DNA from: Allolobophora icterica
Lineage: Eukaryota > Annelida > Clitellata > Crassiclitellata > Lumbricidae
Assembly (NCBI GenBank): GCA_963556255.1
Contig: OY744610.1
Span: 59,827,117 to 59,891,116, forward strand
Direction: 5' to 3'
Length of the DNA: 64,000 nt
Positions 33,656-47,600 of the stretch are shown piece by piece. The notes below the pieces were generated by a model. That model was not told the DNA's origin. It worked only from the letters and a program-made list of their open reading frames with translations, and searched no databases. Numbering within the stretch: the stretch's first letter is position 1; each line of letters starts with the position of its first letter. The translations under genes were made by a program, and so were the position numbers.

Positions 33656-35412
33656 TTAGGGTGTCTCTTAAAAATGAAAGTTGAAAATTTCAATCTCTCA
33701 CCCCTTCAAGTTGTTAGGTTCATGGTTAAAAAAAATTAGAAAAAAATTTGGTGGAAATCGGATAATATTTAGAGGTGGCCCTTCGATGTCAAAGTTTTAC
33801 CATTGTAGGCCTATTGGTTACAACCATGCTATATAGTTCTCATTGTTAAAAGAAGGACAGATTGCCTTATTAATTTGCCAATTTCAATCCATAGAAGCAG
33901 GGGAGCAGACTCTTAGCTCCTGTTCAATTTGTAAACAAGTTGCAGGCAAGAAATTTGAAAATTCAAATTTAAAATGTTTCAAACAAATTTGTAATAAATG
34001 CACTTTCGCGGCAAGTAAGTGGAAAATTACTGAATTACACCACCTGCATGATTTGTGGATTAGGGACAAAGCCATTGCTTATTTTGCAATCAATTACCTT
34101 ATTCATAGCATTGTCCTACATAGAGTCAACATGGTAAGTAAGTAAGTAAGTATATTCTTTATTAACCAATTGCTAATCGCACTTTGTTGTACAGACATCC
34201 CATTTAAAAAGTATATAACATCCTAACAATAAATTTTTTACATATCAGGCTGTCGGCTGGGGGAATAATGTAGTCATGGGCATGGGGACAGAGGTAGTAA
34301 GTAGGTTTGGTTGGAGGTAGTAGTTGGTGCAGGACATGGCCCGGTAACATCAGGATAGCCCCAAAGAGGCGAGCATCAACCCGAGATGATATTCTTAACT
34401 TTACTTAAGTAAACTTGGAAGTAAAGCAACCACGAGATGACTCTATATCATGAACTGGAATTCCTGCACGAGGTGTTCTTTACCAGGTGCCAGGCGCTAC
34501 GCATCGTGCAAATTGGATGGTCAAGGTTATGACATGCAATTAAGATCTGGCTCTTTCATGACCAGTTCCAGATGACTGCTTCAGAGAAGAGAGGAATTCG
34601 TGATCTGGCAACTTTTGCAGTTATCATTCACCTCTAGGCCTGGATTACTGCCCCAATCGGAGTTGAAGTACCTCTGAGCGACTTCCAACTAATGGTTGAA
34701 CTCTAAAAATACTCACATGAAGCCATTTCCAGCACAACAAGGAAAGAACTTGGACTTCATCTATGGTACCTTTCTGAGGAGCTGGTCGGACTGACACTTT
34801 TTGATTCAAGAGTGTCTGTGGAGATGAAGAGACTGATGTTAGCCACCATGGAAGATCCAGCCCCGGATCATCCACCAAAGCGACCAAAAGTGCACCGTGA
34901 CCCTGGAGCAGTTCTGCATGATAAACATAAAACGACTCTTTTCCATGCTTGGCCTTCCTCAGACTTTCCTTGCACTGGGTCCGTCTGAATAGGATGAAGA
35001 GGAAACGAAATATTCCATAAGCTCTGCACATCATCAACGGGTTGGCAGTCGTCAATGACATGGCCGAGTGAGGCATGACCCTCATTCAGGAGCGAATGAG
35101 AGTATGTTTCTGGACATTAGATATTAATTTTAACATAAATGTACACGCAGAAAGTAGAAATTCTGTTTCATAAACAATACAGATTGATTAACTAGTACTG
35201 CAACTGACGATTAATTATTATGCAACATTACATTTCCCATTGTACGAAGTATCATTAATTTTCTAAACTTTAAAGCTCGAGGGCCACCTCTAAATATTAT
35301 CCAATTTTAATGAAATTTTTTGTAGAATTTTATTTCTATGAACGTAACAACTTAGGAGGGTGAGAAGGAGAAAAATGTAAAAAAAATATTTTGCACTATG
35401 CTAAGAGACACC

Positions 35413-35416
<4 letters not shown>
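33656..35416 (+). mobile_element. 1.76-kb TA-flanked DNA transposon with long inverted repeats
   Basis: Ends TTAGGGTGTCTCTTA and its complement are flanked by TA (33654-33655 and 35417-35418) and sit inside TA microsatellite. The inverted repeats extend about 130 bp imperfectly to GGATAATATTTAGAGGTGGCCCT on both sides. Inside are a plus-strand frame at 33843-34145 with several Cys pairs (CSICKQ, CNKC), and fragments downstream. There is no intact transposase. The TA duplication suggests a Tc1/mariner-like or similar superfamily, but the coding remnants do not identify it. Confidence 0.8.
33843..34145 (+). pseudogene. Remnant frame inside the TA-flanked transposon
   Basis: 100 codons. It has Cys pairs CSICKQVAGKKF...CFKQICNKC that could form a zinc ribbon-like site, ending just before a TAAG microsatellite. 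I do not recognise a family. Further degenerate coding-like sequence on the plus strand at about 34640-34900 (GLHLWYLSEELVGLTLFD) suggests a once longer gene whose middle was deleted. Confidence 0.4.
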
Positions 35417-35418
<2 letters not shown>

Positions 35419-35456
<38 letters not shown>

Positions 35457-36084
35457 CATATACATATATATATTTATTTATACACACAAGCGCGCATATA
35501 AGAATCTTCATGACAGACACAAGGCTTTTGAAGTGACATATAAGAACATCGGAGTTTCGATTGGGTCGTCGTAACCTTTCATTGATCAATTCAAAGCATC
35601 CGAATGTTTTGTCAAGTCTCTCCTTTCATTAAGGTATCACATTCTACCCTACGCAGTCTTCAAAGTGGCGCCTGAAAAGAACAGACAATAATGTACCCAC
35701 AACACTCACAGCATCAACTAGCTCGTAATAAAGCAGTCATGTAGCCTTTCGTCAGACATTACTGTAGTCTTTTGAAGTAATTTTACAAAATGTTCTGCTT
35801 ATAAGTGACACTGTTTTGCGAACAATCAGTGTTTGTACTCGTAATCGTTAATGTTAAATTTCTACTGTGTTCCTTAACAGCTAAGCACTGGGCATCAGCT
35901 TTCTCACGAGCGCTGCGTCAAGTCAGAAGGGTTGTCCATAGATGCCAAGTGAATAACCAAGTCCGGTTGCTAGAGGACCAGAGAGAAGGAGGCAGAGAAG
36001 CTGCTGAGGTGGCTTTCGTTTAGGACGAGAGAGTTCGGATGGCGGAGCAGTGGATCAGGGTAGGAGGTTCTGAAGAGGTGGGAC
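35419..36084. other. No gene seen; one SINE/LINE remnant
   Basis: At 35878-35920 a segment similar to 25740-25785 (GGGCATCAGCTTTCTCACGAGCGCTG) is a repeat remnant. The rest is unassigned. Confidence 0.4.
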
Positions 36085-36093
36085 TTTAAATTG
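36085..36093 (+). repeat. 9-bp target duplication TTTAAATTG (left)
   Basis: Identical to 36569-36577 on the far side of the foldback element. Confidence 0.8.
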
Positions 36094-36568
36094 AATGCCG
36101 GACATTTACCCCCCTGGACATATTCCCCCGGACAGTTACCCCCCCGGACACTTTCCCCCAAATCTCAATAGGTCATTTTCCCCCGGACAAAATCCCCCTC
36201 TGTGGATTTATATATGTATGCATGTCTGTATGCATGTATGTATGCATGCATGTATGTATGTATGCATGTATGTATGTATGTATATATGCATGTATATATG
36301 CATGCATGTATGTATGCATTTATGTATGTATGCATGTATGTATGTATGTACGTATGTATGTTTGTATGTATGTATGTATGTATGTATGTATGTATGTATG
36401 TATGTATGTATGTATGTACGTTTTGATCATTAAAATAGAAAGCTTTTTGTATGTTGCATTAAGGGGGAATGTCCTAGTAGAGGGGGGGGAAGTGTCCGGG
36501 GGTAACTGTCCGGGGAGGAATATGTCAGGGGGAATATATCCGGGGGGGGGGTAAATGTCCGTTTACCA
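36094..36568. mobile_element. Foldback element copy 1 (475 bp)
   Basis: The left terminus is a string of diverged 16-17-bp units GGACAtttaCCCCCC (36100-36200). The right terminus is the same in inverse orientation (GGGGGGTAAATGTCC, 36455-36560). The core at 36205-36420 is a (TATG)n array. It is flanked by a 9-bp duplication. There is no coding capacity. The build matches foldback-type (FB-like) DNA elements; the family is shared with 61600-62358. Confidence 0.88.
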
Positions 36569-36938
36569 TTTAAATTGGAGTGAATAGCTTGACGGATAGA
36601 TAGAGAAGCTCGAGGCAGATATTGGTGGGGAACTGAGAACTTCGCGAAATTCAGGAGGTTTGACGTTCCAAAGACGAGGTTCAGCCATACTAGTGTCTTT
36701 TCTAATAGGCACTACTAGCAAAGTCGTTCATTATTGAACGTGCATATCAAATTATGTGTCTAATATCGTTATTAGGCCTACATTAATACTTTGCACGTCT
36801 CGACAGTAGGCTGTCAATAACTTCGGACGACGCGAAAGGATTTGAACCTGCGATGGAAAATTGAAAAACGACACTTTCGTCAATTAACCACGAATATTGA
36901 ACCAGCGAAAGCTGATCCACGCACAAACAAACACACTT

Positions 36939-38410
<1,472 letters not shown>

Positions 38411-40519
38411 ATGTTGCCCGAGATTCGTCAAGAGTTACGCAAGTTCGCCGAGATTACGACGGTCAAAGGCATCGGTCGGACGGTCAGGGCAAACAACGGA
38501 GTGGCACGCACCTGTTGGATCGTATTCCTCATCGTCTGCTTCGCGCTGCTTATGTTCCAGGTCAGTCCATCCTTGCAATGTGTGTAAAAACACTTGAGTT
38601 TCGAGTAGAACTCGGAGAATACTCGGTAGAAATTGAAGAGTTTCGAATGTAAAAGCCCTAGCATAATATAGAATATGCTGAGGGTCAGGAATAAAATACG
38701 TAGGATGGAGTTTATATTCTAGAGTACTCTCTCTTTTTCTCTCTGTACCTCTCTCGGCCTCCTCTGTCTGTCGCTCTCTCGCCACGACTCTACTTCAATC
38801 AGTCATATGTGGACCACTGTCTCTACATAGTCTGGTGTGTTCAGGCCAATTAGGTTCTTTAAGCACGAATGAGAAAATTTTTAGTGTTAAACACAAAAAA
38901 CAGCAATCAAGTCCAGATTCATGAGTTTCCAGCACAAACTCCAAAGTACTGGGATTACTGTCAAGCAGAAAAACTCGAATCCAGATTACATTCATACGTA
39001 TCAGGCAGAGAAGGCGAGTGTCTGCCTTTGCATAGGTACTTAAGGTGGAGCCTTCACCTATCGTTCAAAACTGCTTCACGTTGGACGATTCTCGTTTCAG
39101 GTGGTGACCGTTGTAACCAATTACTACAACTACATCGTCATCAGAAACTCAGCCGTCATTCAGACCTCACCTGAGTTTCCAGATGTCACCGTCTGCAACC
39201 TGTTTCCGCTCTCAGATCGAAAGAACTTCGACGAGCGATATAACAGCTACATGCAGAAGCTCGACTATATACGACATGACCGACAGCCACCTGAGAATTT
39301 CCAGGGTAATGACGGATTCTGGCACTTTCTTCGTTCTTTAATCGCCTACAACGTCAACACCCTTGACCATATCATCGCCAAAGAGAACGATCCAAATGAA
39401 GATGGGTTCGTCGTAGAGTGCCGAGAAAACCAGTGGGACCTATACAACGGAGCGGACTGTCCGTTGTCTCTCGAGCATGACCGACCGCTGCAGAAGTGTG
39501 TCCGAATTCGGACCAGCCTTAAGGATGTTGCTCTTGTCAAGATGATGTTGTTTGTCGATGACTTCTGGTCTGACGTCGTTGACTCCTTCTACAGCTGGAC
39601 ACGAATGCCAATGTCCACAGGAGTCCGCGTCATGGTCCACGCCCGTGGTACAAAGCCGGACACGAAGACATCCATTTTTGTTGCTCCAGGTTCCGATCTC
39701 ACGATCACCGTGAAACAGACGAATATAACTCGTCTCTCGTACCCGAGGGGCAACTGTACCAACCGGCGCCTGATGGATTCCCATCGCCTGGATTCCCTTC
39801 CATATAATCAGGCGACTTGCATCAGCCTGTGCCGACAGCGACAGGTGATTCAAGCGTGTCATTGTATTGATACATTTGAATTTTTCACTGAAGCAGAACT
39901 GCAAGCGGTCAACGGAACCTTCTGCTTGAACGTAACACAGTTCTTAAGCGAGCTCACTCCTTCGAACGATACACTAATAGACGACCTCTGGAAAGTACTC
40001 AATTGCTGGTGGGACATCAATCCTATTGAAGAGAAATGCGACTGCCCTGTGCAGTGCTCTGAGATCAACTATGAGTTTAGCGTATCTAGTGCACGTTGGC
40101 CGAGTCCTGTGTACCAGTTGGCCTTCTACGATCGCTATCTACGAGGGAACACTCACTACGCTGCAAAGTTCTCTGCCTACGAGACCCTGAAGACGGAAAG
40201 AGGTCAGAAAGGCGGTACCGATACCCTAAGACGAGTTCGAGACCTGAAACTGATCGAGGACAATTTTCTCCAAGTGACAGTAAAGATGAACGACAGGATC
40301 ATCACAACTGTGACGGACATCTTGGCCATGTCCTGGGATACGATGGCTTCAAATCTCGGCGGATCGTTGAATCTTTGGTTGGGAATATCGGTTCTGACGG
40401 CCGCCGAAATCATTGAGCTGTTCTATTCGTTGATGCAGATTCTGTGGAATAAGAATCGAACGGACGTTGCGATTTCTCGAAAGGCGGAGGAAGCCATGAA
40501 GCCTTCAACTCTGAAATAA
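38411..40519 (+). CDS. DEG/ENaC-family sodium channel, paralog 1 (two exons)
   Basis: Exon 1 is 38411-38560 (50 codons), the intron 38561-39100 (GTCAGT...TTTCAG, phase 0), exon 2 39101-40519; 522 residues in all, a normal length for DEG/ENaC subunits. TM1 is about residues 35-58 and spans the splice junction. FPDVTVCN (77-84) is the post-TM1 family signature. The Cys-rich extracellular region includes CHCIDTF and CDCPVQCSEINYEF. TM2 is about 471-498, with the GxS selectivity filter Gly478-Ile-Ser480. Several N-glycosylation sequons lie in the loop. The cytosolic His-Gly gating motif before TM1 reads Lys19-Gly20. The protein should form trimeric Na+-selective, probably amiloride-sensitive channels at the plasma membrane; the stimulus is unknown. 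The start used is ATG 38411; no in-frame ATG lies shortly upstream. Confidence 0.93.
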
Positions 40520-40930
40520 CAAACTACGATAGATGATTGCTAACTTGTTTCCATTATTAAATTATAATATATGGCTGTTTTGAGTGATCAAATTATAGTT
40601 GGCCTATGATGTTGATATGTACACTTCTGGAACTGCGAAGTAGGCCATAATGCAAATCAACTGTTTGTAAAGCACAGCTGAGTCAACAGTCAGAATATTG
40701 CATTGAAAAGCGTTGGGATATTATATAGTGAATTTAATAGATTACAGCAATGCTTTGGTAATCGGTAATTGCCTGCGTCCTGACGATAGATCTAGACAGC
40801 AGTGTGCACATAGCCCAGTTTAATTATTTTGCACATGGTCTCAATCCTACACATGTAAGGAGCTTCGTTTCATCTTATGACGTAAGCTTTTGCACACGAC
40901 CTAGTCTTAGCGTTTTAGTGCAGTAACCGG
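40520..40930. other. 3' flank of channel gene 1 with degenerate ~60-bp repeat
   Basis: From about 40790 diverged units ending in TTTTGCACA(C/T)G.CC.AGT.T match those found 3' of the other paralogs. The unit string stops at about 40935, where the large insertion begins. Confidence 0.5.
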
Positions 40931-41514
40931 GCAGCAAACCTAGAAAAAAGTAGTATAGAGATGGTTAATGCATCGTTTGATGCAGAAGGAAGCCCTGAAA
41001 CACTGGAAGATTTTCTGCATTATTCTCACTTGAGCAAAATTTTTTACAAACAATTATCTGACTGAATGCACAATACATAGCTATTGGCAGTAACGAAGAT
41101 GGGTCAGTCCATGTGAAATCACCGACCTAACTCAGATGTGGCTGTAATTTTGGTATTTTGTAGTTTGATATGTTTGTACATCAAACGGAAATTTTCAGAA
41201 GCCTATCACCATGTATCTGCATGGTACGGCTGAAGGTAATGGAGGGTGGGTTTGAAGCACTCGCGACATGTGTGAATTTGGTGACGTGTTCGGAGGCCAG
41301 TATCTTGGGAATGGGTGCACAGAGGCTTGCAATATTTGGTGATTTTGTACAACTTTTTGTATACTTTCTGATTCTGTAAATTATTCTGAATTGAAACAAA
41401 TAGTTTCCCACTAACATTGTTGTAAAATTGGCCAAAAACGCGCTTGCTAGTTTAAATCTGCAATATTTGTGGTGTTGTAGCAGTGAAGACAACAAAAGCT
41501 ATTGCAAATATTTT

Positions 41515-41765
41515 ACATTTCTGTTATCTGCATATGGTTCACTCGGTATGTAACAAATCTTAACCTTATTACTCATGTCTTCATGGTGCTAAGAGTCTTC
41601 TTTCCCGTAAACTGATTCATCTTCGGCTGCAGGTATGCCCATGTGGGGCAACAGATAGAACAATGGTTCTGACTTAGTGTTGTAGATTTACAGTTCTGTT
41701 ATCTGCATATAGTTCAATCAGTATGTCACATTTGTTAAACTTATTACTCTATTTTAACAAACAAT
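41515..41765. repeat. Diverged ~180-bp tandem duplication inside the insertion
   Basis: TTCTGTTATCTGCATAT.GTTCA and CTTATTACTC blocks recur at 41519-41576 and 41694-41750. The neighbouring ACAAACAATTATCTGA occurs at 41046 and 41757. Confidence 0.6.
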
Positions 41766-42258
41766 TATCTGAATGAATTCAATTAAATTCATTTTATTGA
41801 TCTGGATTTCAAGCCAGGCACCCACTACCACAAATAACGCCACGGAAAACCTTGGTAAGCTGAACAAGAAAATAAGCATACTGAATTAAATGAACAAAAG
41901 CAAGTTAATTAATTGAGTCCAAGTAAGCAAACGTAAGCACTACTAAGCATACTGAACTAATTGAGTCCATGTGCACACAATTATTGCCAACTGTACAAAG
42001 CGCAATCATTTTAAATAGGAACTGTCGCAACAGTTTTTTAAATTTGGATAAACATGACGGTAACGAAGATTGGTGCAGAAGTTAAAATTGGCTTTTCATG
42101 AACCAAATTGAATTAAGAAATATCAGTGATATTTACAAAAACACTCAAGACAGTTATCTGTTTGTAGAAAGATCAACTTATGTTACAAATAATTGGTAGC
42201 AGTTAGGCCATCATTAAATATTATACAGCTATCTGTCACATCCTTGAAGATGCAAGGG

Positions 42259-44538
42259 TTAAGGAGAGGAACAGCCAGCAACAACAGTTTCTTCGTCATA
42301 CCATGGCAAATCGTCATCATACAATGTTTGTACATTGAAATTGTCATCGCCACCTGCCATCACAATTTGCTCGATAACAGTCTCCTCGGTTTCCCAAATA
42401 ATGTCATCATCATCGATATACATATTTTCCTCACCACTACTTGTCTCGTCATCAATGTCAGAAACCTTTTCACAGTTGTTGCATTCGTTGCCATGACAGT
42501 TAGAGCATGCAGAGACGCATGGTAACCCGTTACGTCTGCAGGAACAAAGGTTAGTACCACATGTATTTTGTGATGTCGTCTTACATCTGCATCTGATTAC
42601 TTTCAGCAGATCATCTGGAGCCGGTGGCTGGTCTGTAGTGATGGGCATGAGTTTATTCTGCAACAGTTGCCATCCCCAATCGCAGGGATCTACCTGCTCT
42701 GTAGAAAGGGCATGCCACTGTATCACTTGCAGATGTGCACGCAGACAAAGATAGTATGCTGCTCTTTGCGTTGGTGGCAGCTGTTCCGCAAGAATTGCAC
42801 TTTTACTGGAACTACACAATTTCATATAAGTTGTGTAGCGTAGGTTATTCAGAGAGTCAATCCCCATGATGCCACCACATAGCGCAACTAGCAACTGGCA
42901 TCCTGCAAAGCCAACGTCAACTTGGGTTGAATTCATAGAGCCAACTACGTCACACAAATGCAAGCAATCATTTAAGGAGAATTTCTTGAATGCAGAGATT
43001 TTTCCATGACCGTAGATGGCAGACGTTGTGTCACACCCTGACAACGCATGAATTGCAAGCAAACGTGGAACAATGGAGCAACCAACAGACTTCTGCACGA
43101 GCCGAATGCTTACAGTGGCACCAGGAAATGTTCTGCGAGCAACTCGTTTCATATGAACTTCAGCCATAGACGGCTTCCAGTGATAAACTAGTAAAACGAG
43201 CACGTCGGTGTCATCGGCAACTACAGTGACATGCTGTCCACTGGCAGCAGTATCCAATGCAACGCGAACTATTAGAGTGTCCGCATCACTTGGGGCCTGC
43301 ACAACACAGAAGCCACTGCTTTGCAAATGACTCATTAAAAACTGTATGAAGCAGGATTTGTTGTAAGCATTGGCAAGAAATGCTTGTTGATTGTCATGCA
43401 CTATCGCCTCATTGCTGATGCTGACTGTGGCAGCCATCTTTGTTGAACGTCGCTGGTGTTCATGATCCTTGGTCGACGGGCCAGACGAATAACCGTCGAA
43501 GACAATAGCAGCACTGTTGCCATAAAGTCGGGCAATGTAATTCACATATTGCTGAGCTGCATGCATATATGTTGCCCCTCTGATCCAGCGCACTCTATGT
43601 AACAGGGCTCCACCGTCCAATACGTACCGTGTGGGATCATATCCAGTAACAGATATGGTCGCATCCTTGGTCAGTAGCCTACCGAGTGCTGCCTTGTCAG
43701 GTTTACGCATCATATCGTCCTTGAAAAGCGAGGTAGGCACCGGCGTTAGTTCATATGCAAAGAACTGCGCTGTATCAGCTTGTCTCTCAGTGAGAACAAT
43801 CAGTCGGTTAAACAAATTGCCACAATTTATGTGAACGGTTTTCTGCTCAACGATGACACCTTTACGTAGATGAAGCAATGTTTTTACGGTGTCTTTCTTC
43901 TTCAGGGAAATATCTGAAAAGGCTCGGCCAACCATTTGCTGCTGTATTGCTGCACCAACAGCTTCCGCTTCATCACAGTTGATGCCATCACCTTCCACAG
44001 CAGTAAAACCAGTTGATAAGCAACACAACTCACTCTGGTGCACAAAAGGGTTATGATTTTCAAACCACGCAATTAATTTCCCTTGGTCGTGCATGTCGCG
44101 CTTCACACGTGACTGCCCCATTTCAACATGTTGTTCGCTTGTATGACGAGAGAGGTTTGTCAAACTCATCATAGCCTGATGCACACCTGCGCTGCGGTGC
44201 ATCGTGTGGATCCATGTCAAGCGAACAGACTCTGTGAACCCGCGACCTCGGGTCAAGCCACCACGACTCTTGAGTGCTCGCATTAGTATCTGCTCAATGG
44301 CTAAATCAGTCCAAATGCCTGCCCAGGCTCTATTGGATCTACGTACAGACTGAAAGGAATTGACTGCAAACTGTTCATACAACCAAGGATGTGTATCTGG
44401 CAATTCTTGAATCATCTGCAGGTAGAGCCTGGTAGACTTAGCATAGTTGAAATGACCGCTGGCAGCAAACAGGTTCAGCATCAGGCACGTAACTAGGATT
44501 TTTCGTTTGGGGGGCTTAAACCTTGAACATGGCAACAT
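42259..44538 (-). pseudogene. PIN/CXC gene, 3' half: FEN1/XPG-like nuclease domain and CXC domain
   Basis: 759 codons on the minus strand. Residues 300-515 look like a FEN1/XPG-type PIN nuclease: VLDGG (Asp308), IVFDGY followed by KDHEHQRR (Asp348, as in FEN1 VFDG...RR), APSDAD (Asp418, Asp420), ADDTDVLVLL (Asp442, Asp445), and ALSGCDTTSAIYGHGK (Asp503, the position of the FEN1 GSDY loop). Residues 650-689 are a Cys-rich CXC domain (CRCK...CSCRRNGLPC...C..C), as in tesmin/TSO1 DNA-binding proteins. The C-terminus is acidic. The first ~20 codons are MITE sequence, so the true gene continues upstream into 44659-47135. All acidic residues of the nuclease site look present. The function is unknown; cleavage of branched DNA is inferred from the fold. 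Confidence 0.75.
44474..44481 (+). repeat. 8-bp target duplication TTCAGCAT (left)
   Basis: Repeated at 44659-44666, immediately outside the MITE ends. Confidence 0.9.
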
Positions 44539-44658
44539 TTATACAGTGTTCATACGAATTTTAGCCGTAAGCATACAACGGCTTGACTTGTTTGGGGGGC
44601 TTCAACTTCGTTTGGGGGGGCTTAAGCCCCCCCAAGCCCAACGCTAGTTACGTCCCTG
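44482..44658. mobile_element. 177-bp hAT-type MITE splitting the PIN/CXC gene
   Basis: The termini CAGGCACGTAACTAG and, inverted, CAGGGACGTAACTAG are followed by G-rich inverted arms (GGGGGGCTTAA). They are flanked by the 8-bp duplication TTCAGCAT. CAGGG ends with 8-bp duplications are typical of hAT transposons. There is no coding capacity. The insertion adds 185 bp and stop codons to the host gene. Confidence 0.92.
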
Positions 44659-47087
44659 TTCAGCATCCTTGAAGTTGCCATCACATGAAGCGACCAGTCG
44701 CTTAAACGCTCAGCTCGAATGAACAAGCGAACTGTTTCAATGTTGTACATGAACTGCTGCCACAGCTTAGATGTTCTAGACTGGCCTGCCAGCTTTGTTG
44801 ACAAGTAGCGCATCAAATGCTCTAGTGTTGCCATCGACTGTGATGACTCGACTGCCTCTATTACTTCATTTCCACAATTATCCAACAAAAGCTCATGTAA
44901 ACTGACAATGTCTGCGACCTGTTCACTCGTTAGCACTTCGTCAACTGATGATGTTATGCTGTCCTCTGATGGTAGTAGCATTTTTACTAGAATGGCAGAC
45001 AATGCTCCATCAACTAAAAATAACGCACGCAATGCCCGTGCTATAGCTTTGCCTGACATGATGTTGATGACAGTGAGTGGACCATAGCAAACTTCCAGGG
45101 CCTCGGCCAATCCAGACCCTGCCATCACTGCTCCAATACTTCCAACATAGCTCATAAGCATGTGAAATCCGCCGAGCCGGCAGAATACATTTATCGAGGA
45201 TGACCGGCTTATCTCTACTGCCTTCAGCCACAGGGGTTGGTCGAAAGTTATGCATGGTGTCACAATGTTCAGCAACTTGGCTTGGTCAACAATAAAACAC
45301 AGAGTTGAATATATGCATGTGACATCACATGGATTAAGATCTAGAATGGGAAGCAACATAACCTCCGACATTCCGTTGTGTTCACCAGTCGATGCATGTT
45401 GCATGAATCCAGACCAATTCGGACGCGGAGTATCTACATTTCGGAATACCCATCCTGATGACCATATCAAATCTAGTTTAGCAGCATTTGACATATGCAG
45501 AGGCATTTTCAACTTTCTAACCTCTTTCACAACAATCAAAGACAATCCCCTTATGTCAGGAGGATTGTACTCTTTAACTGGCAGGCCCAGAGACTTTATG
45601 CTGGCTTTTGCGTTCATTCGCTTAATGCGTGTAACAGCCGTCTTACGAATGTCTGGATTAGTACGGTCAGTCTTTGCAGAAACGGCAATGACACCCATGC
45701 CGTGGAATGAGCCACGTCCATCCAGACTGGCCACATTGTGGTCGACATTGTCACCAACCCACTGAGTAAACCTGTTGGGAAAACTGTCACCAACCGAAGG
45801 TTGACTCTGCTCTTCAAGCATGATGCTCTGCTTGAAGCGATAAACTTCTGTAGATGATACAGAAAATCCAAGCCGGGCCAGTTGATCTATGAGCCACTTT
45901 GAACCGAATGCATGGTCCATCTGTACACCAAGGCCAAACAGAATGGGACTTATCACTGAGCGTGGTCGGGCTGCCTGAACAATAGCATTTGCAATGGCTA
46001 TTTCTTTTACTGTGTTGCTGACAAGCACCTGCATCAGGGTGTGCAAGAGGGGTGGAAGAAACTTCAGTGCTGTCTCTTGATTACCGATATCTGTTTCGTT
46101 TGGGTAAGTTTCCCGACTGAATACCATTTCTCGCAATTCAGCTCTTATGAGCTTAGCAGCAGTTTTTACAATTCTCTGGCTCTCTGTTTCATCATCCTCT
46201 GCAGCCCGTTCTTTATGCCACTGTTTTCTCAGAACAAATGATGCCATTCTTGTTAAACATACCACATCAGCACGTCCCCTATCTTCAACAAAAACAACAT
46301 GTTCTCCATAATGCTTTTCCAACTTGACCTTCAGCGATCTTACAGAGTACACTTCATCGTCTGAATAAGAACCACTTTTCAGGAGTTTGGATCGCAACTC
46401 GTCTATGCTGTACAAATACCGATCAGTCTGACTTTCAAGCCAGTCACATATCATGTGAAAGGAAGCTTGCTTTTTTGCATCCAAGGGTCGATATGCTGCT
46501 CGTGCACTGGACTTCTGGAGTTCATCTGAAACTGCAAGAGGAGGTTTGCCCAGATGGAAACGATCATGGCACACTTTATGATACTTAGCCTCTTCCGCAA
46601 CAAGATCATTACAGCAGTTTAACCTACTAGCAATGTGCTGTGACCACAAATCATTACGACTGTAACAAATGCTTAGAACACTGGATCGAAGTTCAATTGT
46701 TCTAACAAAAAAACATACATCTCTGTTGCGATTCTTCTGGTCTTCAATAACTGTACAACCACAGTACAAGCAGTCTCTTTTGAAGTCAAATAGCTCGCAA
46801 CAAGACCTGAGTTTTTTAGGTGGAACAGCTGGCTCTGTTTCAGACTGTCCCCTACTGAATTTTTCAAGTTCCCGAACATTGGTGTACTTCTTTCTGCATC
46901 TATCGTGTGCTTTCACAACTGAGGGTGACGACAACAGATAGTTTTTCAGATCAGAATGTCCATATACAGAAGCACATTTAATTACTGTCTGACAACCTTT
47001 CTCAGTTAATGCAAAGTGACTTTCACACTGAATGTCTTGGAGGCAAATGGCACATAAATCAGGGCTATATTTGCACGATGTAGCCAT
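44622..47087 (-). pseudogene. PIN/CXC gene, 5' half
   Basis: The minus-strand frame is open to 47135. I prefer ATG 47087 (MATSCKYSPDLCAICLQDIQ), which gives 821 codons, because the upstream 16 codons look non-conserved. The N-terminus has paired Cys/His resembling zinc sites (CAICLQD, CLYCGC, CCNDL...KYHKVCH). The middle contains NVDHNVASLDGRGSFHGMG, and later FHMLMSYVGSIGAVMAGSGL and SGKAIARALRALFLVDGAL. I recall these as conserved in a large uncharacterised family found in many copies in animal genomes. The last ~12 codons are MITE sequence ending in TAA at 44622. Before the MITE this was one frame of about 1,550 codons with the 3' half. Confidence 0.75.
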
Positions 47088-47229
47088 TTGGAAAAACTTA
47101 TCGGTATGGCTACAATAATGACAACAGGAATGCATGCATCAGAAGCAAGCAATCCATCTCATGTTATTTTCTTCAGAGATTTTCAAAGGAAATTTTTTTG
47201 CAGTAAATCAATTAGTTCAGCAAGTATAA

Positions 47230-47600
47230 GCAATATAAACAAATGTTTAAACAGGACAAGCAAGCAAAGCAAAGCAAAGCAAGCAAACAGGACAAGCAAA
47301 TCAAGCAAGCAAAGCAAGCAAACATTTAACTTAAAATAAAACAGTACAATTACGTTATATAAACAAATGTTCAAACAGGACAAGCAAATCAAGCAAGCAA
47401 AGCAAGCAAACATTTAACTTAAAATAAAACAGTACAATTACGTTATATAAACAAATGTTCAAACAGGGCAAGCAAAGCAAAAGCAAGCAAACATTTAACT
47501 TAAAATAAAATAGTACAATTACAATATACACAAATATTTAAACAAGACAAGCAAGCAAAGCAAGCAAACATTTAACTTAAATAAAACAGTACAATTACAA
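47230..47600. repeat. 76-88-bp tandem repeat upstream of the PIN/CXC gene
   Basis: Units of AGCAAGCAAACATTTAACTTA and AACAGTACAATTACRWTATA, about four copies, with spacings of 88, 81 and 76 bp between equivalent points. A further part-copy lies after the MITE at 47907-47960. It could serve as a promoter-proximal or transposase-binding array, but that is only inference. Confidence 0.85.
47593..47600 (+). repeat. 8-bp target duplication AATTACAA (left)
   Basis: Identical to 47907-47914. Removing the MITE and one copy restores the repeat unit. Confidence 0.88.

Noticed and set aside
36085..36577. Foldback element as a simple TATG microsatellite only
   Set aside because: The inverted GGACA...CCCCC termini and 9-bp duplication show a mobile element with a microsatellite core.
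45250..45765. 171-codon plus-strand frame
   Set aside because: Antisense shadow of the PIN/CXC gene, which has recognisable motifs in its own frame.
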